Source of the DNA: Rhodospirillales bacterium 24-66-33
GTDB lineage: Bacteria; Pseudomonadota; Alphaproteobacteria; Reyranellales; Reyranellaceae
Assembly (NCBI GenBank): GCA_002281855.1
Contig: NCHQ01000002.1
Span: forward strand, 400,286 to 464,285
DNA: 64,000 nucleotides
Direction of reading: 5' to 3'
Shown here one piece after another: positions 1-8,839 of this stretch. The notes beneath the pieces were generated by a model. The model was not told where the DNA came from. It worked only from the letters and a program-made list of their open reading frames with translations, and made no database searches. The position numbers and the translations under genes are program-made. Each line of letters begins with the position of its first letter. Position 1 is the stretch's first letter.

Positions 1-1073
1 CGCCCGAGAGATCCCTGAAGGACGGGCACGAATGGGATCTCCAGGTGATCCGCTGGCTCGACGAGCTCGGCTTCTCGGAGGCCTGGATCGGCGAGCACCA
101 CACCGCGCCGTGGGAACCCCATCCTTCGCCCGACCTGCTGGTGGCGCAGGCGCTGATGCAGACCAAGAACATCCGCCTCGGGCCCGGCGGCTTCCTGCTC
201 CCCTATCATCACCCGGCCGAACTCGCGAACCGGGTCGCGATGCTCGACCATATCTCCGGCGGACGGTTGAACTTCGGCATTGCCGCGTCCGGCCTGCCCA
301 GCGACTGGGCGATGTTCAACGTCGACGGCATGTCCGGCGCCAACCGCGAAATGACGCGCGAGGCGCTCGACATCATCCTCAAGCTCTGGTCCTCGGCCGA
401 ACCCTTCGACTACAAGGGAAAGTTCTGGCACGTAACCAAGCCCGACACGATGTTCGGCTTCCTCAAGCCGCACATCAAGCCGCTGCAGACCCCGCATCCG
501 CCGATCGGCGTCGCCGGCCTGTCGAAGGGATCCGACACGCTGAAGCTCGCAGGGGAGAAAGGCTACATCCCGATGAGCCTGAATCTCAATCCGGCCTACG
601 TGAAGAGCCATTGGGAATCGGTGGAGATCGGCGCCGCCAAGTCGGGCCGCACACCCGACCGCAACCAGTGGCGCCTGGTGCGCGAGGTCTTCGTGGCCGA
701 TACCGACGAAGAGGCGATGCGTCTGTCGGTCGGCTCGCACATGGGCCGCATGATGCGGGAGTACTTCCTGCCCCTGCTCTCCCAGTTCGGCTTCTTCGAA
801 TACCTCAAGCACGATGCCGACGCGGCCGATTCCGACGTGACGCCGGAATACTGTGCCGAGCACAACTGGATCATCGGCTCGCCGAAGACGGTCATCGAGA
901 AGATCGAGAAGATCTACGACGAGGTCGGCGGCTTCGGCCAGCTCCTCGTCTTCGGCTTCGATTATGTCGAGAACCCGCAGGCCTGGCGCCACTCCCTCGA
1001 GTTGCTGTCGAAGGAAGTCATGCCCAAGGTCCAGCACCTCAAGCCCAAGGTGGCACGACTGGCGGCAGAGTAA
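1..1073 (+). CDS. LLM-class flavin-dependent oxidoreductase (5' truncated by window edge)
   Basis: Bacterial luciferase-like (LLM) monooxygenase, a TIM-barrel enzyme using reduced FMN or F420. The frame is open to the window edge, so the N-terminus is missing; the first in-frame codons encode PERSLKDGHEW, typical of the segment shortly after the start in this family, so probably only 10-15 residues are lost. Visible family features are AWIGEHH, the early LGPGGFLLPYHHP strand-loop and SGGRLNFGIAASG. It resembles the limonene/alkane monooxygenase-like branch; the substrate cannot be read from sequence. A GTG at 45 could be mistaken for the start but would cut into the barrel. The stop codon lies in the loop of a perfect inverted repeat. 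Confidence 0.85.
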   Translation, partial: PERSLKDGHEWDLQVIRWLDELGFSEAWIGEHHTAPWEPHPSPDLLVAQALMQTKNIRLGPGGFLLPYHHPAELANRVAMLDHISGGRLNFGIAASGLPSDWAMFNVDGMSGANREMTREALDIILKLWSSAEPFDYKGKFWHVTKPDTMFGFLKPHIKPLQTPHPPIGVAGLSKGSDTLKLAGEKGYIPMSLNLNPAYVKSHWESVEIGAAKSGRTPDRNQWRLVREVFVADTDEEAMRLSVGSHMGRMMREYFLPLLSQFGFFEYLKHDADAADSDVTPEYCAEHNWIIGSPKTVIEKIEKIYDEVGGFGQLLVFGFDYVENPQAWRHSLELLSKEVMPKVQHLKPKVARLAAE

Positions 1074-1089
1074 CTCTGCCGCCAGTCGT
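1055..1089. terminator. Perfect 16-bp inverted repeat between convergent genes, stop codon in loop
   Basis: Left arm 1055-1070 and right arm 1074-1089 are exact reverse complements over 16 bases, separated only by TAA at 1071-1073, the stop codon of the upstream oxidoreductase. The convergent DUF533 gene ends at 1097. There is no T-run on either side, so a classical intrinsic terminator is not certain; a bidirectional terminator or 3'-end stabilising hairpin is the likely role. Confidence 0.6.
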
Positions 1090-1096
1090 CCTCCTG

Positions 1097-1840
1097 TCAG
1101 GCCGCGACCGGCACGCTCTTGCCGGTCGCCGAGGCGACGCTGCTGTGGAGATGCGCCACCAGGGCGTCGTCGAGTTTCAGGCGGGCGGCCAGCATCGCGA
1201 GGTAGCCACGCTCGGCGGCATTGTCGACGTCGATGGCCAGGAGCGAAGCCGTGTAGATCTCGGCCGCCTCCTCCGGCGTCGCCGCCGCGCCCGCGACCGC
1301 ATCCACGTCGAGCTTGGCGCGAAGTTCGTCCATCACGAACACCTTGTCGTCGGCACCGAGCGGCAGCTTGTCCATCTCCGCGAAGATGCGCGCCTGTTCC
1401 TGCGCATCGACATGACCATCGGCCTTCGCAGCGGCGATCATGGCGCGCAGCAGGTGGCGAGCCAGCGTCTGCTGGCCTGATTCGGTCGATGGGTTGAACG
1501 GGGTGCCGCTGGGCGCCGGCAGCATCGGCACCGGAGCCTGGGGCGCCTGCGAGGCCGGTGCCGCCTGCCTGCCGGCCTGCCAGTCGTTGTAGGCCTTGTA
1601 GGCGAGCGCCCCGACGGCGGCCATGCCACCCAGCTTGAGAGCCTCGCCGCCGATCTTGCGGCCGGTCTTGCTCCCCATCAGCAGGGCCGCCAGGCCACCG
1701 GCCAGCACGCCGCCGCCGGCCCCGCTCAGGAAGCCACCACCGCCGCCCTGACTGCCGGCCGGGCCCATACCCTGGCCGCCGGCCTGACCACCGCCCTGAC
1801 CACCCATGAACTGTTCCAGCAAACGCTTCGCATCGAACAT
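1097..1840 (-). CDS. DUF533 / TerB-like inner-membrane-associated protein
   Basis: 247-residue protein of the DUF533 family (E. coli YebE-like), with a TerB-like all-helical C-terminal domain. Residues 1-35 are Gly/Gln-rich low complexity; a Gly/Ala-rich hydrophobic stretch follows (about 36-85), then a Pro/Ala linker. From about residue 120 the TerB-like region carries MIAAAKADGHVDAQEQARI, a conserved acidic motif of this family. Function is not established; members are often linked to envelope or stress responses. The start has a GAGG ribosome-binding sequence (GGCGAGGCGTC before ATG). It converges on the LLM oxidoreductase. Confidence 0.8.
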   Translation of the reverse strand: MFDAKRLLEQFMGGQGGGQAGGQGMGPAGSQGGGGGFLSGAGGGVLAGGLAALLMGSKTGRKIGGEALKLGGMAAVGALAYKAYNDWQAGRQAAPASQAPQAPVPMLPAPSGTPFNPSTESGQQTLARHLLRAMIAAAKADGHVDAQEQARIFAEMDKLPLGADDKVFVMDELRAKLDVDAVAGAAATPEEAAEIYTASLLAIDVDNAAERGYLAMLAARLKLDDALVAHLHSSVASATGKSVPVAA

Positions 1841-1907
1841 GACGCCTCGCCTTCTTGGTTAACTTGCGAGGTCAGATGATGTGCAATTATGGCAAAATCC
1901 GGAGACT

Positions 1908-3134
1908 TCAGGCGCGTTTCGACAGAAATGCCGCCGCCGCGAATCCGATGGCTGCGACCAGCATGATGAAGGCGAGGCCCCAAAGGACGGGCGTGTAGCC
2001 ACCGAACGCGCCCCAGGCGAGAGACGCGAGCACCGGGCCGGCGGCGCGCATGACATTGGTCGGCATGGTGAGCGCCCCGGAGACGACGCCGTATCCCTCG
2101 GGACCGATGAACTCCGGAACGGCCATGCCCCGCAGGATCGTCACGAGGCCGTTGGCGACGCCGTAAACCACGGCAAACAGGATCAGTGGATAGACGTCGG
2201 TGATGCCGGTCGCGAGGAAGGCCATCGCGAGCGGAAAGGCGAAATAGATCAGGGCGCCCAGCTGGATCGTCGTGATGTGGCGTTGCCCGACCATCAGCAG
2301 CACCCGCCCGACCACTTGCATGGGTCCGATCAACGCGATGATCGCCATGACCACACCGGTCGGCACGCCGCGATCATCGAGCAGCGGTATCAAGTGAAAG
2401 CTCATGGCCGAGAAGGCGAGCCCATAGCCTGCAAACGCGACCACGAGCCCCCAGAAAGCCGGCACGCGGATCGCCATGGCCAGCGGACTCCTCGTCGCCA
2501 CGCCATCGGCGGGCGGCCTGGCGGCCGCGATGGGCACCGCCTCGACCTCGGGCCCCGGCACGAACAGCCAGTGCATCAGCGCGACGCCCAGAACGATGAC
2601 CGCCAGCACGTCGAGCGCGGGCCGCCATCCGATCCGCTCGACCAGGAACTGCGTGAAGGGAATGCCGAAGGTGCTGGCCAGGCCGCCAAGGAAAGTCATC
2701 AGCAGGATCGCCTGCTTGTAGCGCGGCCCGTAGACCCGCGTGATCACCGCGAAGGCCGGCTCGTAGAGCGTCACCGCCTGGCAGGCGCCGAGCCCGATCC
2801 ACAAGGCGTAGAAGACCGGCAGCGATTCGACCCGCGACCAGAGGAACAGGAGCAACGCCGCGAGCAAGGACCCGCCGGTCATCAGGAGCCGGCCGTGGCC
2901 GCGATCGATCCAGGCGCCGACGGCGATGGAGCAGAGACCCGCCGTGAGCAGCCCTGCCGAGAGGGCACCGAACATCGCGCTGCGCGACCAGCCCAGCTCC
3001 TCTGTCATCGGCACCACGAAGAGCGGGAAGGTGTAGTAGACGATGCCCCAGGTCACGAGCTGGCCCAGCGAGAGCATCCACAAGATGGTCGACGGGCGCT
3101 TTCGCCACGCTCCTCCTGCTCCGTCCGTCGCCAT
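1908..3134 (-). CDS. MFS transporter
   Basis: 408-residue major facilitator superfamily permease with about twelve hydrophobic segments. The N-half shows the usual cytoplasmic loop after TM2 (GAWIDRGHGRLL, in the DRxGRR-loop position), and a charged central loop near residues 185-215 separates the halves. The substrate is unknown. I chose the internal ATG at 3134 (MATDGAGG) because the first transmembrane helix follows about 15 residues later; a longer reading frame would add a non-conserved 41-residue leader running into the divergent gene's 5' region. Divergently arranged with the patatin gene, 72 bp between start codons. Confidence 0.8.
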   Translation of the reverse strand: MATDGAGGAWRKRPSTILWMLSLGQLVTWGIVYYTFPLFVVPMTEELGWSRSAMFGALSAGLLTAGLCSIAVGAWIDRGHGRLLMTGGSLLAALLLFLWSRVESLPVFYALWIGLGACQAVTLYEPAFAVITRVYGPRYKQAILLMTFLGGLASTFGIPFTQFLVERIGWRPALDVLAVIVLGVALMHWLFVPGPEVEAVPIAAARPPADGVATRSPLAMAIRVPAFWGLVVAFAGYGLAFSAMSFHLIPLLDDRGVPTGVVMAIIALIGPMQVVGRVLLMVGQRHITTIQLGALIYFAFPLAMAFLATGITDVYPLILFAVVYGVANGLVTILRGMAVPEFIGPEGYGVVSGALTMPTNVMRAAGPVLASLAWGAFGGYTPVLWGLAFIMLVAAIGFAAAAFLSKRA

Positions 3135-3206
3135 AATGCTGCCTGCTCTACCCACTTCCTTACAGAACGATGACCCTAACGCCGCATGGGCTGCGAGGAT
3201 AGACGC

Positions 3207-4232
3207 ATGACCGACACCAAACGCATCAACCTCGCCCTGCAGGGTGGCGGCAGCCACGGCGCCTACACGTGGGGCGTGCTTGACGCGCTGATCGAGGATG
3301 GCCGTCTTGAGATCGAAGCCGTGAGTGGCACCAGCGCCGGGGCGATGAATGCCGCCATTCTCCTCCAGGGCTGGGCCCGGGGCGGCCCGGCCGGCGCGCG
3401 CGCGGCGCTGTCGGCTTTCTGGGGCGATCTCGGCCGGATGTCGATCGCGAGCCCGATCCGGCGCACCCCGCTCGACCGCCTCCAGGGCAACTGGAACCTC
3501 GACGATTCACCCGGCGCCCTGTGGGCCGACCTGATCCAGCGAACGCTCACACCGTGGCAGCGCAATCCGCTCAAGTACGATCCGCTGCGCGATCTGCTGA
3601 TCCGGCACTTCGACCAGGAGTCCGTTCGTGCCTGTCACCAGATCAAGGCCTTCATCGCCGCGACCAACGTGGCGACCGGCAAGGTGCGCATCTTCACCCG
3701 CGAGGAACTGTCGATCGACGCGCTTCTCGCCTCGGCCTGCCTGCCCAGCATCCACGAAGCAGTGGTGATCGACGGCGAACCCTACTGGGATGGCGGTTTC
3801 CGCGGCAACCCGCCGATCTGGCCTTTCATCTACAACAGCGAGAGTGCAGACGTGGTGATCGTTGAGGTCGACCCGCCGCACCGCGAGGACATTCCGCGTT
3901 CCAACGCCGAAATCGCCGATCGGCTGAACGAGATCACCTTCGGCGGGGCGCTGATGGCGGAGATGCGCGCCATCGCCTTCGTGCAGGAGCTCATCGACAA
4001 CGGCGCCCTCACCGGCGAATTCGGCGACCGCCTGAAGAAGTTGCTCATCCACTCGATCGGCGATCCGGCAACCCTGGCGCCGCTCGGCGCCGTCAGCAAG
4101 TTCAACATAGAGCCCGAATTCCTAGACTATCTATTCAAGGCCGGCCGTGCCTCGGCAACCGCCTGGCTGACCTCGACGTTCGATAAGGTCGGCGTCGAGA
4201 ACAGCATCGACATCCGCGCGCGCTTTATCTGA
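3207..4232 (+). CDS. Patatin-like phospholipase family protein
   Basis: 341-residue serine hydrolase with a Ser-Asp dyad that removes acyl chains from lipids. Visible motifs are the oxyanion-hole glycine loop GGGSHG (13-18), nucleophile elbow GTSAG with Ser43, and the DGG motif with catalytic Asp195 (YWDGGF). The start at 3207 has GAGGAT seven bases upstream; an in-frame ATG at 3186 lacks one. No signal peptide is visible, so it probably acts on the cytoplasmic face of the membrane. Related patatins act in membrane turnover or polyhydroxybutyrate-associated lipid hydrolysis; the particular role is not deducible. Confidence 0.9.
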   Translation: MTDTKRINLALQGGGSHGAYTWGVLDALIEDGRLEIEAVSGTSAGAMNAAILLQGWARGGPAGARAALSAFWGDLGRMSIASPIRRTPLDRLQGNWNLDDSPGALWADLIQRTLTPWQRNPLKYDPLRDLLIRHFDQESVRACHQIKAFIAATNVATGKVRIFTREELSIDALLASACLPSIHEAVVIDGEPYWDGGFRGNPPIWPFIYNSESADVVIVEVDPPHREDIPRSNAEIADRLNEITFGGALMAEMRAIAFVQELIDNGALTGEFGDRLKKLLIHSIGDPATLAPLGAVSKFNIEPEFLDYLFKAGRASATAWLTSTFDKVGVENSIDIRARFI

Positions 4233-4278
4233 ACCGGCTCTGCGATTATATGAGCGTCTCAGCCTCGAAAGGAACGCC

Positions 4279-5370
4279 ATGAAGTTGCGCCTGTCCAAGA
4301 TTTCGACCTTCGCGCTCTCCGTCGGCCTGATTGCCGCCGCCGGCACGGCGCTCGCCTGTACGCGCACGCTCTACGTGGCCCCCGACAACACCGTCTTGAC
4401 CGGCCGAAACATGGACTGGGCCGAGGATATGGGATCGAACCTCTGGGCCTTTCCCGCAGGCATGGCGCGGAACGGCGCGGCTGGCCCTCAATCCATCACC
4501 TGGACCTCAAAGTACGGTAGCGTCATCACCTCGAGCTACGAGGTCGGTACCGCCGACGGCATGAACGAAAAGGGCCTCGTGGGGAACCTGCTCTACCTGG
4601 CGGAGTCGGAGTATGCGAAGCCCGTGCCGGGCAAGCCTTACCTCTCGATTGCGGCCTGGGTGCAGTACGTGCTCGACAATTACGCGACCGTGTCCGAAGC
4701 GGTCGAAGCGCTGCAGAAGACGCCCTTCAATCTGCTTGCCCCCAGCCTGCCCAACGGCAAGGCCTCCACGTTGCATCTCGCCCTCTCCGACGCCACGGGC
4801 GATTCGGCGATCTTCGAATATGTCGGCGGCAAGCTTCAGGTCCATCACGGCAAGCAGTATACGGTGATGACAAACTCGCCGATCTACGACAAGCAACTGG
4901 CGCTGAACGAATACTGGAAGAGCATCGGCGGTCTCGTCTTTCTGCCCGGCACCAATCGCGCGGCCGACCGCTTCGCGCGGGCCTCGTTTCTCCTCGACTC
5001 GATCCCGCGGAAGGCCGACCCGGCCTACATCAAGAGTGTCCCCCAGCAGTCGTTCTCCAACCAGGCTGTCGCGAGCGTCATGGGCGTGATGCGCTCGGTC
5101 AGCGTGCCCCTCGGCATCACGACTCCGGACCAGCCCAACATCTCGTCGACGATCTGGCGCACCGTGTCCGATCAGAAGAACCTGGTTTATTTCTTCGATT
5201 CGGCCACGCGCCCGAACACCTTCTGGGTGTCCTTCTCCAAGCTCGATCTCAAGGCGGGTGCTCCGGTGAAGAAACTCACCATCCAGGATGGCGAGGTTTT
5301 CTCCGGCGAGACGGCCGGCGCGTTCAAGGCGGCCGAGCCGTTCAAGTTCCTGCCGGCCAATCCCAACTGA
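4279..5370 (+). CDS. Linear amide C-N hydrolase (choloylglycine hydrolase / penicillin V acylase family), exported
   Basis: 363-residue Ntn-hydrolase. Residues 1-26 form a signal peptide ending in ALA, so cleavage would expose Cys27 as the N-terminal nucleophile, as required in this family. The conserved GRNMDW and NEKGLVGNLLYL strands follow. Family members cleave amides such as penicillin V, bile-salt conjugates or N-acyl-homoserine lactones; periplasmic location and a free-living host make AHL or other acyl-amide hydrolysis plausible, but this is inference. A good ribosome-binding sequence (GAAAGGAA) precedes the start. The next gene begins 3 bp after the stop, suggesting co-transcription with the sugar kinase. 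Confidence 0.88.
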   Translation: MKLRLSKISTFALSVGLIAAAGTALACTRTLYVAPDNTVLTGRNMDWAEDMGSNLWAFPAGMARNGAAGPQSITWTSKYGSVITSSYEVGTADGMNEKGLVGNLLYLAESEYAKPVPGKPYLSIAAWVQYVLDNYATVSEAVEALQKTPFNLLAPSLPNGKASTLHLALSDATGDSAIFEYVGGKLQVHHGKQYTVMTNSPIYDKQLALNEYWKSIGGLVFLPGTNRAADRFARASFLLDSIPRKADPAYIKSVPQQSFSNQAVASVMGVMRSVSVPLGITTPDQPNISSTIWRTVSDQKNLVYFFDSATRPNTFWVSFSKLDLKAGAPVKKLTIQDGEVFSGETAGAFKAAEPFKFLPANPN

Positions 5371-5373
5371 GCG

Positions 5374-6279
5374 ATGCGGATAGGCATTGATCTCGGTGGA
5401 ACGAAGATCGAAGGCCTCGTCCTGGACGACGATGGCTCGGAGCGCGCACGCCTGCGCGTCCCGACGCCGCGAGAAAGCTACGAGGCGACGGTTGCCGCCG
5501 TCGTTTCCGTGGTGCGCGATCTGGAGCGTGAGGCGGGCGCCCGCTGCCGGATCGGATTAGGGCATCCCGGCGCCATCTCGCCGGCCACGGGTCTCGTGAA
5601 GAATGCCAATTCGACTAGGCTCAACGGCCACCCTCTCGACGTAGACCTTAAGAGGGCGCTCAGTCGCGAGGATGTGCGCCTGTCGAACGATGCGAACTGT
5701 TTTGCCGTTTCGGAAGCTGCAGATGGTGCCGGTGCCGGTAGTTCTGTCGTTTTCGGCGTCATCCTGGGGACGGGAGTCGGCGGCGGCATTGTCATAGATG
5801 GAAAGCCGCTGATCGGTGCCCATGCCATCGCCGGCGAGTGGGGCCACAATGCCCTGCCCCTGCCGCGCGACGACGAGCGGCCCGGCCCGGCCTGCTATTG
5901 CGGCAGACGGGGCTGCGTCGAATCATGGTTGAGCGGCCCCGCCTTCCAGAAGCAGTTCGCGCAAGCGTCCGGCCGCGACCTTCGTGCAACGGACATCGCC
6001 GAGGCTGCAAAGTCTGGCGATGCGCTCGCGTCGAAATGCCTCGAAAACTACTGCGATCGCCTGGCACGTGCGCTCGCCAGCGTCATAAACCTGCTCGATC
6101 CTGACGCCATTGTCCTGGGCGGCGGCCTGTCCAAGATACCTCATCTCTACGAGCGCGTTCCCGAACTCTGGAAAGACTACGTCTTCTCCGAGCGAGACAG
6201 CATCGTGACCAGACTGCTTCCGCCCCGGCACGGTGATTCGAGCGGCGTGCGTGGCGCCGCCTGGCTCTGGCCGATCTAG
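5374..6279 (+). CDS. mak: ROK-family fructokinase / N-acetylhexosamine kinase (Mak-like)
   Basis: 301-residue ROK sugar kinase. The ATP-binding phosphate-1 motif DLGGTKIEG is at residues 6-14, the sugar-binding segment NDANC follows, then GEWGHN and the zinc motif CxCGxxGCxE (CYCGRRGCVE). The C-terminus HGDSSGVRGAAWLWP closely matches my memory of E. coli Mak (manno(fructo)kinase), which phosphorylates fructose to fructose-6-phosphate. It begins 3 bp after the amidase stop codon. Codon use looks slightly less G/C-biased at third positions than in neighbours, which may hint at separate ancestry. Confidence 0.85.
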   Translation: MRIGIDLGGTKIEGLVLDDDGSERARLRVPTPRESYEATVAAVVSVVRDLEREAGARCRIGLGHPGAISPATGLVKNANSTRLNGHPLDVDLKRALSREDVRLSNDANCFAVSEAADGAGAGSSVVFGVILGTGVGGGIVIDGKPLIGAHAIAGEWGHNALPLPRDDERPGPACYCGRRGCVESWLSGPAFQKQFAQASGRDLRATDIAEAAKSGDALASKCLENYCDRLARALASVINLLDPDAIVLGGGLSKIPHLYERVPELWKDYVFSERDSIVTRLLPPRHGDSSGVRGAAWLWPI

Positions 6280-6294
6280 CTGCCTCGTCGCCGG

Positions 6295-6320
6295 GCGAGG
6301 ACTGGAATCTAGGTCCTCGC
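6295..6320 (+). terminator. Hairpin downstream of mak
   Basis: Arms GCGAGGAC (6295-6302) and GTCCTCGC (6313-6320) are perfectly complementary with a 10-base loop, 15 bases after the mak stop. No clear T-tract follows, so termination is only suggested. Confidence 0.4.
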
Positions 6321-6377
6321 GATTGCTTCTCCGGGCACAAGCATCGCCACTGCGGCATATCCCACAGAAACCTTCAT

Positions 6378-6404
6378 CATCGATGGAATATTGATGCATC
6401 GATG
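6378..6404. promoter_or_regulatory. Two copies of palindrome CATCGATG upstream of the MscS-like gene
   Basis: Identical 8-bp palindromes lie at 6378-6385 and 6397-6404, 19 bp apart (just under two helical turns) with AATATT between them, 52-78 bp before the channel gene. The layout fits a dimeric regulator binding two sites on one DNA face; no regulator is identified. Confidence 0.35.
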
Positions 6405-6455
6405 CAGCCATAGCGTTATCTATCGAACTTAGATTGTTCCCTTTGCTTTTCGCGA

Positions 6456-8747
6456 ATGAGTTTCTTTATGGCCCTGTTGCGCTCCGCTGGGATTGCCCTG
6501 GCTACCCTGATCGCGTGTTGCACCTGGGCAAGCGCTCAGACGCCCGCTGCGCCTCCCCCGGGAATGACGCAGGAACAGTTCAAGAGCCTCGTGGATGCGA
6601 TCAGCGAGTCCGTGACGGAGAAGCTGAAGGCGGAAGGTGTAGCGAGCCCTCCCGCGGCAGCGCCTGGCGCGGCGTCGGCGCCCGCTGCGCCGGCCAGCAA
6701 GTCCAAATCGAGCAAGGGCCCGCCGCCCGGCCCGAAGGTCGTGGTGACATCGCTCAAGGACCGGCCAGACGAATTCGGTCTCTTCCTCGAGAAGGCCAGC
6801 CACCTGCCTCCCGCCCTGCCCGTGCTCGGGGCGAAGATCTCGAGTATTCCCCATCTTCTCGATCGCAGCGCCCACGGCGGCCGCAGCGCTTCGACCTTCC
6901 TGCTCCTGCTTGGCGCTGTCGCGGTCGCCGCGCTCGCCGCGGAGGCCTTCCTGCGACTGCTGACGCAGCGGCTTCGGACCAGGCTGTCGAGCGATGCCGG
7001 CCCCGAATTCGGGCTTCGTTCGCTGGCGCATGTCTCTGCCCTGGCCCTGATCGACGGGCTCGGCGTGCTTGCCGTCTGGATTATCTGCCACGGCGCCACC
7101 GGTGCCTGGTTCACCGGTCCGACCGGGCAGGACAAGCTCGCGGCGGCGGTGCTGACGGGAATCTTCTCGTGGCGCCTCTACATGCTGGTGTTCCGCATCA
7201 TCCTGCAGCCGAACCTCAGGGCGGCCCGGCTCTGCGACGTCGTCGACGGGGAGGCTCGCGGGATGTACCTGCGGATCGCGGCCGTCATGCTGCTGATCAC
7301 CCTCGGCCGCATTCTGGGTCAGGTCCTGGCCGCGATCGGCACGCCCCACGAAGCCATGACGGCCTATCATGTCGTGGCAGCCGCGATCTATGTCTGTGCC
7401 TTCCTCTGGCTCGTGCTGAGATCGCGTGAGGCCGCGCGGCAATGGTTCGTCGGCCTCGGCGCGCTCGCACCGGTGATCGGTACCATCGGGCGCAAGTGGG
7501 TGCCCCTCGCCACGGCCTTCTTCCTGGCGCTGGGAGCCACGCAGATCTATGGGGCCATCTCGGACCGGGCGCATGTCGCCGGCGCGATGCTGCTGACGCT
7601 CACTCTCGTCGTCGGCATCCTGATCTTCGAGACCCTGATGCAGGCCGTCGTGCGGCGGCTCGACTCGCTGATCGCGAGCCACAAGGCGGGCAGAACGACG
7701 ACCACCCTGCCCGACATCGTGGCGCGCTGCGTCCGCGTCGCCATCATCATCACCGCCGCGGTGATGATCGCCCAGAGCTGGGTCGTCGAAGTCTTCGCCC
7801 TCGTGAGCGAGAGCGAGTGGGCCCAGATAACGACCTCCTCGCGCACCGCGGGCTTCACCCTGTTCTTCGCCTTCGTGCTGTGGGAACTGCTCAAGTTCGT
7901 GACCGACCCCTACATGGGTCTGAAGAACAAGAGCGCGGCCCAGGCCATCGTCGACGGAGACGCCGCCGCCTCCCCCGCCTCGCGCATCAGCACCATGATG
8001 CCGCTGTTGCGCAGGAGCGCGGCCGTCCTGATCGCCCTGGTGGCGGTCATGATCGCGCTCGACGATTTCGGCGTGAACATCACGCCGCTGATCGCCGGCG
8101 CCTCGGTGTTCGGAATCGCCATCTCGTTCGGCAGCCAGACCCTGGTGAAGGACATCGTCTCGGGCATCTTCTACCTGACCGACGATGCCTTCCGGGTCGG
8201 CGAATACATCGACTGCGGCAAGGCCAAGGGCACGGTCGAGGGCTTCACCCTGCGCTCGCTGAAGCTGCGCCACCAGAACGGCCAGGTACACACCATCCCG
8301 TTCGGCCAGCTCGGCCAGATCACCAACTTCAGCCGCGACTGGATCACGGTGAAGTTCAACCTTCGCTTCGCCCGCGACACGGACATCGAGAAGCTGCGGA
8401 AGGCAGCGAAGAAGATCGGCACAGACATCATGGAAATGCCAGCGATCAAGTCGGAGGTGCTCGCCCCCTTCAAGATGCAGGGCGTGGCCGACATCACCGG
8501 CAACGCCCTGCTGGTCCGCTTCAAGTTCACCGCCAGGCCGGGCAATCCGGCCGCCATTCAACGCGAAGCCATCAAGCGCATGTTCAATACCCTGCCGGCG
8601 TTGGGGATCGAGTTCGCCACGGACGGCGCTGCGGTGGTCCTCCACACGACGACCGCCAGCGTCAATCCGGGCCAGGTCGCCCAGCAGGGTTCCGACATTC
8701 CGGCCGACGCGATGCCCAGGGACACCCCGAAGGCTGCCGCTAGCTGA
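6456..8747 (+). CDS. Large mechanosensitive ion channel of the MscS family
   Basis: 763-residue inner-membrane channel that would release solutes on hypo-osmotic shock. A signal peptide (about 1-27, ending ASAQ) leads to a Pro/Ala-rich periplasmic segment (to about 95), then many hydrophobic helices between about 145 and 560. The MscS core is C-terminal: the pore-lining helix near residues 545-570 contains GIAISFGSQTLVKDIVSG, and the beta domain has VEGFTLRSLKLRH and IPFGQLGQITNFSRDW. Size and layout resemble the larger YbiO/YnaI-like members. The tail of about 35 residues is non-conserved. No clear ribosome-binding site precedes the ATG; an ATG 12 bases later is possible. Confidence 0.88.
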   Translation: MSFFMALLRSAGIALATLIACCTWASAQTPAAPPPGMTQEQFKSLVDAISESVTEKLKAEGVASPPAAAPGAASAPAAPASKSKSSKGPPPGPKVVVTSLKDRPDEFGLFLEKASHLPPALPVLGAKISSIPHLLDRSAHGGRSASTFLLLLGAVAVAALAAEAFLRLLTQRLRTRLSSDAGPEFGLRSLAHVSALALIDGLGVLAVWIICHGATGAWFTGPTGQDKLAAAVLTGIFSWRLYMLVFRIILQPNLRAARLCDVVDGEARGMYLRIAAVMLLITLGRILGQVLAAIGTPHEAMTAYHVVAAAIYVCAFLWLVLRSREAARQWFVGLGALAPVIGTIGRKWVPLATAFFLALGATQIYGAISDRAHVAGAMLLTLTLVVGILIFETLMQAVVRRLDSLIASHKAGRTTTTLPDIVARCVRVAIIITAAVMIAQSWVVEVFALVSESEWAQITTSSRTAGFTLFFAFVLWELLKFVTDPYMGLKNKSAAQAIVDGDAAASPASRISTMMPLLRRSAAVLIALVAVMIALDDFGVNITPLIAGASVFGIAISFGSQTLVKDIVSGIFYLTDDAFRVGEYIDCGKAKGTVEGFTLRSLKLRHQNGQVHTIPFGQLGQITNFSRDWITVKFNLRFARDTDIEKLRKAAKKIGTDIMEMPAIKSEVLAPFKMQGVADITGNALLVRFKFTARPGNPAAIQREAIKRMFNTLPALGIEFATDGAAVVLHTTTASVNPGQVAQQGSDIPADAMPRDTPKAAAS

Positions 8748-8751
8748 GGCA

Positions 8752-8774
8752 GTCGCGGAGGCGGTGTCCGCGAC
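8752..8774 (+). terminator. Hairpin downstream of the MscS-like channel
   Basis: GTCGCGGA (8752-8759) and TCCGCGAC (8767-8774) form a perfect 8-bp stem with a 7-base loop, starting 5 bases after the channel's stop codon. No T-run follows, so it may be a weak or Rho-assisted terminator. Confidence 0.4.
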
Positions 8775-8839
8775 GGGGCGAGCGATGAGCTCAACGACCG
8801 CCCCGGGTCGGCTGATGCCTTCTAGCGAAGGTGGACCGA

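Noticed and set aside
1881..3173. 430-codon plus-strand frame opposite the MFS transporter
   Set aside because: Highly charged Asp/Arg/His translation typical of the antisense of a membrane protein.
6429..8645. Very long minus-strand reading frame opposite the MscS-like channel
   Set aside because: Its translation is rich in Arg, His, Asp and Gly with no family motif; it mirrors a GC-rich gene on the other strand with clear channel domains.
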